Shown here piece by piece: positions 59,708 to 64,000 of a stretch of 64,000 nucleotides of DNA. The position numbers were made by a program, and so were the translations under genes. Below the pieces are notes generated by a model, which saw only the letters and a program-made list of their open reading frames with translations, was not told the origin of the DNA and made no database searches. The DNA comes from Punica granatum (taxonomy: Eukaryota; Streptophyta; Magnoliopsida; Myrtales; Lythraceae): assembly GCF_007655135.1 (NCBI RefSeq), contig NC_045130.1, positions 36,762,605 to 36,826,604 of the forward strand, given 5' to 3'. Within the stretch, counting starts at the first letter, position 1. Every line of letters begins with the position of its first letter.

Positions 59708-61170
59708 TCAGAAGTCGATGATGGGCTCTCCGACCGTCAGATTACGCTCCACTGTCCATGGCAGATCGAACAACTTGGCAGTGATGAATTTGAAGATCTT
59801 ATTCACATTGATGTTGTAGGTTGCACTTGAGAAGAATAGCGTGGCATTGAGGGCTTTTGCGTATGCTCTTGCCTGCAAATTTCGGAAGTTCGAAGGTTAG
59901 AGCTTCTGAACCTCATATGGGTTTCCATGCCTTTGGCTACCTGTCCCATCTCGGTGACTGATAAATTAATTATCATCGAATATGCACATCGATCGATAAA
60001 GACCAGTATATAAAATCGAAGCAAAGAGAGGATAGCAATCGTGATCTACCTGGCTGGCGATTGTCCATTGCAAGTCTATGGGAAGCTGGATGAATTCATC
60101 AAATTTGGTTCCCACAATGATAGGAATTGCCGTCTACAATACCCAAAATAAAAAATGATAATACGATATCTTATATGAATTAAAGATACCACTACATGAT
60201 GCAAGTATATACCTGATTCCATTTCCTTGCTTCTTGATACCATGTGATGATACTGAAATAATTAAAAGAAATACCTCAAATTAACCCAACCAGCTGCCCA
60301 TAAAGTTTACAAAATCTACCAAAATGAATCAATTGTCAAAAGTACCTATTTAGAGTACATCGGCTCGTAAGGTCGAACATGAACAGGATTGCCACGGAGT
60401 CTCTGCAGACGGCCGGGATATGATCCTGACCAGATCTTTCATCACCTGTGCACATCCATTATCTTCGTACATTCATTCCTTTTTTTTCCTCTTTTTTCTT
60501 TTTTTTCTCTTTCTGATCGAATGGATGGGAGGAAAGGATATATAACGAAAATATAATATTTTTCTGATTACAAAGAAAAGTTAATTTTACCTTCTACTTC
60601 CCAAATGCTATATGATATACGAGCTCCTCTGACCATTTGAGTCTTATCCATCAGATTTATGCCTTTCATCATCTCCGAGCTACTCTGTTCTTTCTCGTCT
60701 CCCACATATTTCACCTTCAAAATAAAAATAAAAATACGATATACAAATTTAATTATTCCAAGGATTTGAAAAATATAAAGCTAAAAAATATTCATGTATT
60801 TAATTATTTGTTGTTATTATTATTATTCGTGTAGAGAACTGACCAAGAAGCTGGTTTTGCCAATCTCGTGGTCGCCCAGAAGGCCGATCTTCAAGGACAC
60901 CAAGTCCGAGTCGGCAGTGTGGTCTCGACAGACCATAGGCGTGACGGTCCCCAACTCCGGCTCATTGTTCACTGTGGTGACCACGACCGGAGCCGGGGAG
61001 GACACTTTGGAGTAGGGCAGCAGCACCCGGTACTGCTCCGGCTTCCCCGCCGAGCACACAAAGATCCGGTCCCAGAGCCTCCGGATGAATCGCCGGAGGA
61101 CCATGACGCGGCGGTTAACCCTACGCCGGAGGTTGAAGCGGTTGATCTTCTGGCAGAGCTTATGAGCCAT
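59708..61170 (-). CDS. SPG1: Septum-promoting GTP-binding protein 1-like small GTPase
   Basis: Six minus-strand exons give 279 residues: 60844-61170, 60591-60714, 60346-60445, 60213-60252, 60050-60133, 59708-59872. All introns are GT-AG and in frame. Residues 1-88 are a basic N-terminal region (LRRRVNRRVMVLRRFIRRLW, then VCSAGKP). DLVSLKIGLLGD starts the GTPase fold. Motifs: P-loop GDHEIGKTS at about 99-107; switch I region SSSEMMKGINLMDKT without a clear G2 Thr; G3 WEVEG where relatives have WDVxG; FMFDLTSRCTLNS; G4 GTKFDEF; G5 FSSAT. The C-terminus, TVERNLTVGEPIIDF, is the hallmark of the plant family and lacks a prenylation CAAX box. Relatives of yeast Spg1/Tem1 act in septation signalling; the plant role is not well defined. 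The altered G3 Asp is a real difference in the read sequence. Confidence 0.9.
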
Positions 61171-62157
61171 CGTGAACCGGCGGCGGCTGATACTATTCCC
61201 CTCGCTCTTAATTAGCGTTGGTCGTCGGTCGTGGATGGCTTTTTTTTTTATTTTCCGGTCGAGGACGGGATAATCGAGGCGGAGCTGCCGAGCTCTCTAA
61301 TCTGCCGTGAGGGGAACGGGAGCTGATGAAGTCGCAGTGATATTCATTAATGTCCTTTGAGCTATTTGCTTTGTGGTGGTGTTATATTTAGAAAGCTGCT
61401 TTTTTTTTTTTTTATCCGATCAGTTTTTTTGTAACGAACCATCGAGCCAATAGATGGTGACGGCATTAGCGGGACGGTTGACCGGTTTTAGAAGTTGGGC
61501 CCGACAGGGGGCCGGTGGGAAAAGTCCAAATTGCCGGCTGAAATTGGTTCCACGTTGTAATCAACGGAGGGCATTGTGGGGATTTCGGCCCCGATTGATT
61601 GGGTCCTTTCTCTTGATCTTGTGTCTCTTGGAGCGTCCACGTCGTTCTCGCCTCTCAATTTCTCAATCATTCTGTCCTTTCTCTCTCCTCTCTCTCTCCC
61701 CCACCTTTAAATTAGCCTCTAATCATAAGGGCAAATTAAGAACGACGCTTGATCTTATCGAAATATTTTATTTCCATTTTTAACGTTTGCTTACGTGTTA
61801 CGTGTTAAGTGTTATTTCCTTGATGATTCCGTTGGTTTTCTTCGACAAGAGATTGTCAAGTAGAAGATTGTCTCCGAACGTTTGGTGATTACTACTTCTT
61901 CCATCTTATCTCCTAATTAACTGGGCGAGAGTTTAGGGATAATGGTGGTATAGTTCCCTTCGTGATAAGTACTATTAACCCAAATCAAAAGGAAATACAT
62001 TTACCGCGATGATTCTAAAATCTAGTCTGCAATAGACTTGTGAAACAAACTTATCGAGACATGATTCAAGATGGGACCATAAGCTACAAAATAATTGTCT
62101 CCGTCGTAATTTTAAGAAAGAAAGAACACAAATCACCAAGTTTACAGACCAGCGGAA

Positions 62158-62193
<36 letters not shown>

Positions 62194-63449
62194 TATATAT
62201 ATATATTGAAGAATCATATTTGTTGTGTTATGATCATATGTACGATCCCTTTGCCCCACGTCACTCACGGAGTTCGTAATTGTCCACAGGACATGTAACT
62301 AAAAAGTCTACGCTCACCATTCACCCAAAAGTCACCAAACTGAGTTAATTTGCTAACTAATTATATAAATATATATATAATTAAATGTATATGTCGATAT
62401 TTTTGTATATCAGTAGGTACGATAGGACGCGTCTGATGGGACTGAGGAGGGTTGATGGGAAGATAAGATATTTTCTGACATGAATGAGAGTTTGCATATA
62501 AAAACAAACACACACACATAAATAATACCTTAAAAATAAGATTTGGTAAATTCATGCTGATCAATGTTCCCATCAAGAAATCCTTTCTAGAAACATAAGA
62601 TGCCAATTCAATTCAATTATTATATATGGTATGCACGTAATAATCAAATATTCAAATCCCTCTAGGTGTTTCACATTTATATTTATTTTTGTTTTTAAAT
62701 TATTGGCACTCATAGGACCTGTCATTATCACATTATTGCTGCATAAAATCTTGAATCTCATGACTCAAGTCAATATCGGACGCGTGTATCAGAGAAAAAA
62801 CGCAATCTGCATCTTGAGCAATGTTTAGTTGTTGGTGATGCATCATGTCATATATTAGATAGGAGAAGATTTTCTTTGAGACATCCGATTTATGCAGGAG
62901 TCGGGCTCGTGTTGTTCGTGCTGAATTGTCGTTCGACGAGAGGCTGCGATAACAAATCAGCTGCAGATTTTCACATATGACTTGGAACGACCCTAGAATA
63001 ATTTTACGAGTTTGTTATATGTTTTATATAATAATCAAGCAGTAACATAACCTAAACTAGCAGGAGGATAATATAGCTCGGTCATTGTATGTGGAAGAGG
63101 CTTTAGGGAATTTATTCAACCAGGGCTTTTCATGAAGAATGTTCCTCGGACACATAGAAGAAGAGTTTAGAAATTTAAAAACACGCGAAGGAAACCGCGA
63201 CACATATTCTCGTTAGGAAGTATTGAATCGAAGTGAAAGAAGTACAAATAGAACATTGTTCCCAACTTCCTGATACAATTGACAGGTTTTAGATATATGG
63301 TTTACATAGAATTCCAGCCCATTGTAGCCATATAGATAAAATCCTCCCGTCTCCATCGGTTTAATTTCTAATTTCTTCCTTCGTGTCATTTTATACGCTA
63401 TTCTACTTATAAATATAATTATTAAAACTTAAGAAGAAGAAGACGACGA
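61171..63449. other. Intergenic, upstream of SPG1-type gene
   Basis: The first few hundred bases are the likely promoter and leader of the SPG1-type gene. Beyond that it is AT-rich with a TA repeat tract (62161-62206) and no supported gene. Confidence 0.4.
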
Positions 63450-63686
63450 TGGTCAATTATTGGAGCTATTTGGGCTTTGTGGGCTGAATCAAACATGGTG
63501 TTATATTGGGCTGGTCCATTTAGATGTCTCGACCCTTTGATGTTAGGCCCAGTTTGATGTCTCGACCCTCTCTCAGAGACCAAGAACGACCAAAATCAAT
63601 CCCCATTGAAATGAAAAGGATAAGAGAGCTTCCCCTCCTGATGGCCAAGGACTCGCTCGACTGATGCGCTGCTGCAGCTCGTGACA
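63450..63686 (+). promoter_or_regulatory. Promoter-like region with GGGCT/GGCCC motifs and a direct repeat
   Basis: Contains ttgggctttgtgggctg, attgggctggtcc and ttaggcccagttt, which are site II-like. The 14-base phrase gatgtctcgaccct occurs twice (63522-63535 and 63557-63570). Together they suggest a promoter for the gene starting at 63687. Confidence 0.4.
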
Positions 63687-63721
63687 ATGGCTTCTTCGAT
63701 CACTTGTTCTTTCCAAGCTTG
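63687..63721 (+). CDS. Possible first coding exon of a gene running off the window
   Basis: ATG at 63687 opens MASSITCSFQA and reaches a good donor, GCTTG|GTAAGT, at 63721. The Ala/Ser-rich start would suit an organelle-targeting peptide. It sits just after a site II-rich promoter-like stretch. The rest of the gene would lie beyond 64000, so identity cannot be given and even the start is tentative. Confidence 0.35.
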
Positions 63722-64000
63722 GTAAGTGCTCCAATTTCCAGCTTCTGGGCATGCACCGTTGATTTTCAATAATGCCCTCGGAACCTCTGCTCATTCATCT
63801 ATGTTCTCAAGCCGAGGCAGTGAAATGCCTCAAAGTCGTTGTCTTGATTACATGGAGAAAGTGTTTCTGCTGTGAATTTTTTTAGTACATGCTACTGCTG
63901 TTGTTAGGTTTAGGAGAATGTGGCTGTTTAGTGTAAATTCAGCTTAGTGGGCGGTAATCGGAACGTTCATCCGTGTAACTCTGCGATGTGGTCTGCGTCG

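Noticed and set aside
1..64000. CRISPR arrays, phage or integrated viral genes
   Set aside because: No regular repeat-spacer pattern and no viral replication, capsid or movement protein signature was seen; the arrays present are transposon or satellite-like.

Overview
The window is nuclear DNA of a flowering plant, almost certainly a eudicot. Its genes are split by GT-AG introns, the intergenic DNA is AT-rich, and the recognisable proteins are plant families: an HD-ZIP IV homeodomain-START factor, a single-repeat R3 MYB, a VUP1-like protein, an LEA_2/NHL protein and a septum-promoting-type small GTPase. There are no bacterial operons and no CRISPR arrays. The species cannot be named from what is visible.

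Layout. At 1-10 kb, three small genes sit on the + strand: a triple ubiquitin-like-domain protein (862-1701), an R3 MYB of the CPC/TRY/ETC class (6583-6916, two exons) and an LEA_2/NHL membrane protein (9213-9782). A LINE fragment lies at 8.1-8.6 kb. From 10 to 47 kb the only host gene found is a three-exon VUP1-like gene on the minus strand (21048-21995). The rest is transposon graveyard: LINE 3' ends (14.9-16.0 and 19.9-20.7 kb), a solo LTR with a perfect 5-bp duplication (22532-22888), a 620-bp hairpin MITE with a 10-bp duplication (25365-25984), and a 6.4-kb CACTA-like non-autonomous element (31563-38004). The CACTA-like element carries a tandem array, a nested hAT-like element and several small MITEs. 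From 47 to 61 kb lies a gene-dense block: HDG2-type HD-ZIP IV gene (+, 11 coding exons), a tandem pair of EXPERA/TMEM97-like genes (-), a conserved 87-residue plant protein of unknown function (+, 3 exons) and an SPG1-type GTPase (-, 6 exons). A gene start probably lies at the right edge (63687).

The genes form no single pathway, but two of them (HDG2-type factor and R3 MYB) belong to families that act in epidermal cell fate. The most unusual coding feature is the second TMEM97-like copy. It has intact splice sites and reading frame and keeps a C-terminal KKXX signal, yet the expected start ATG is ACG, a conserved aspartate is glycine and seven residues of a membrane segment are missing. All exon structures below were derived by hand from splice signals and protein-family similarity, without transcripts.
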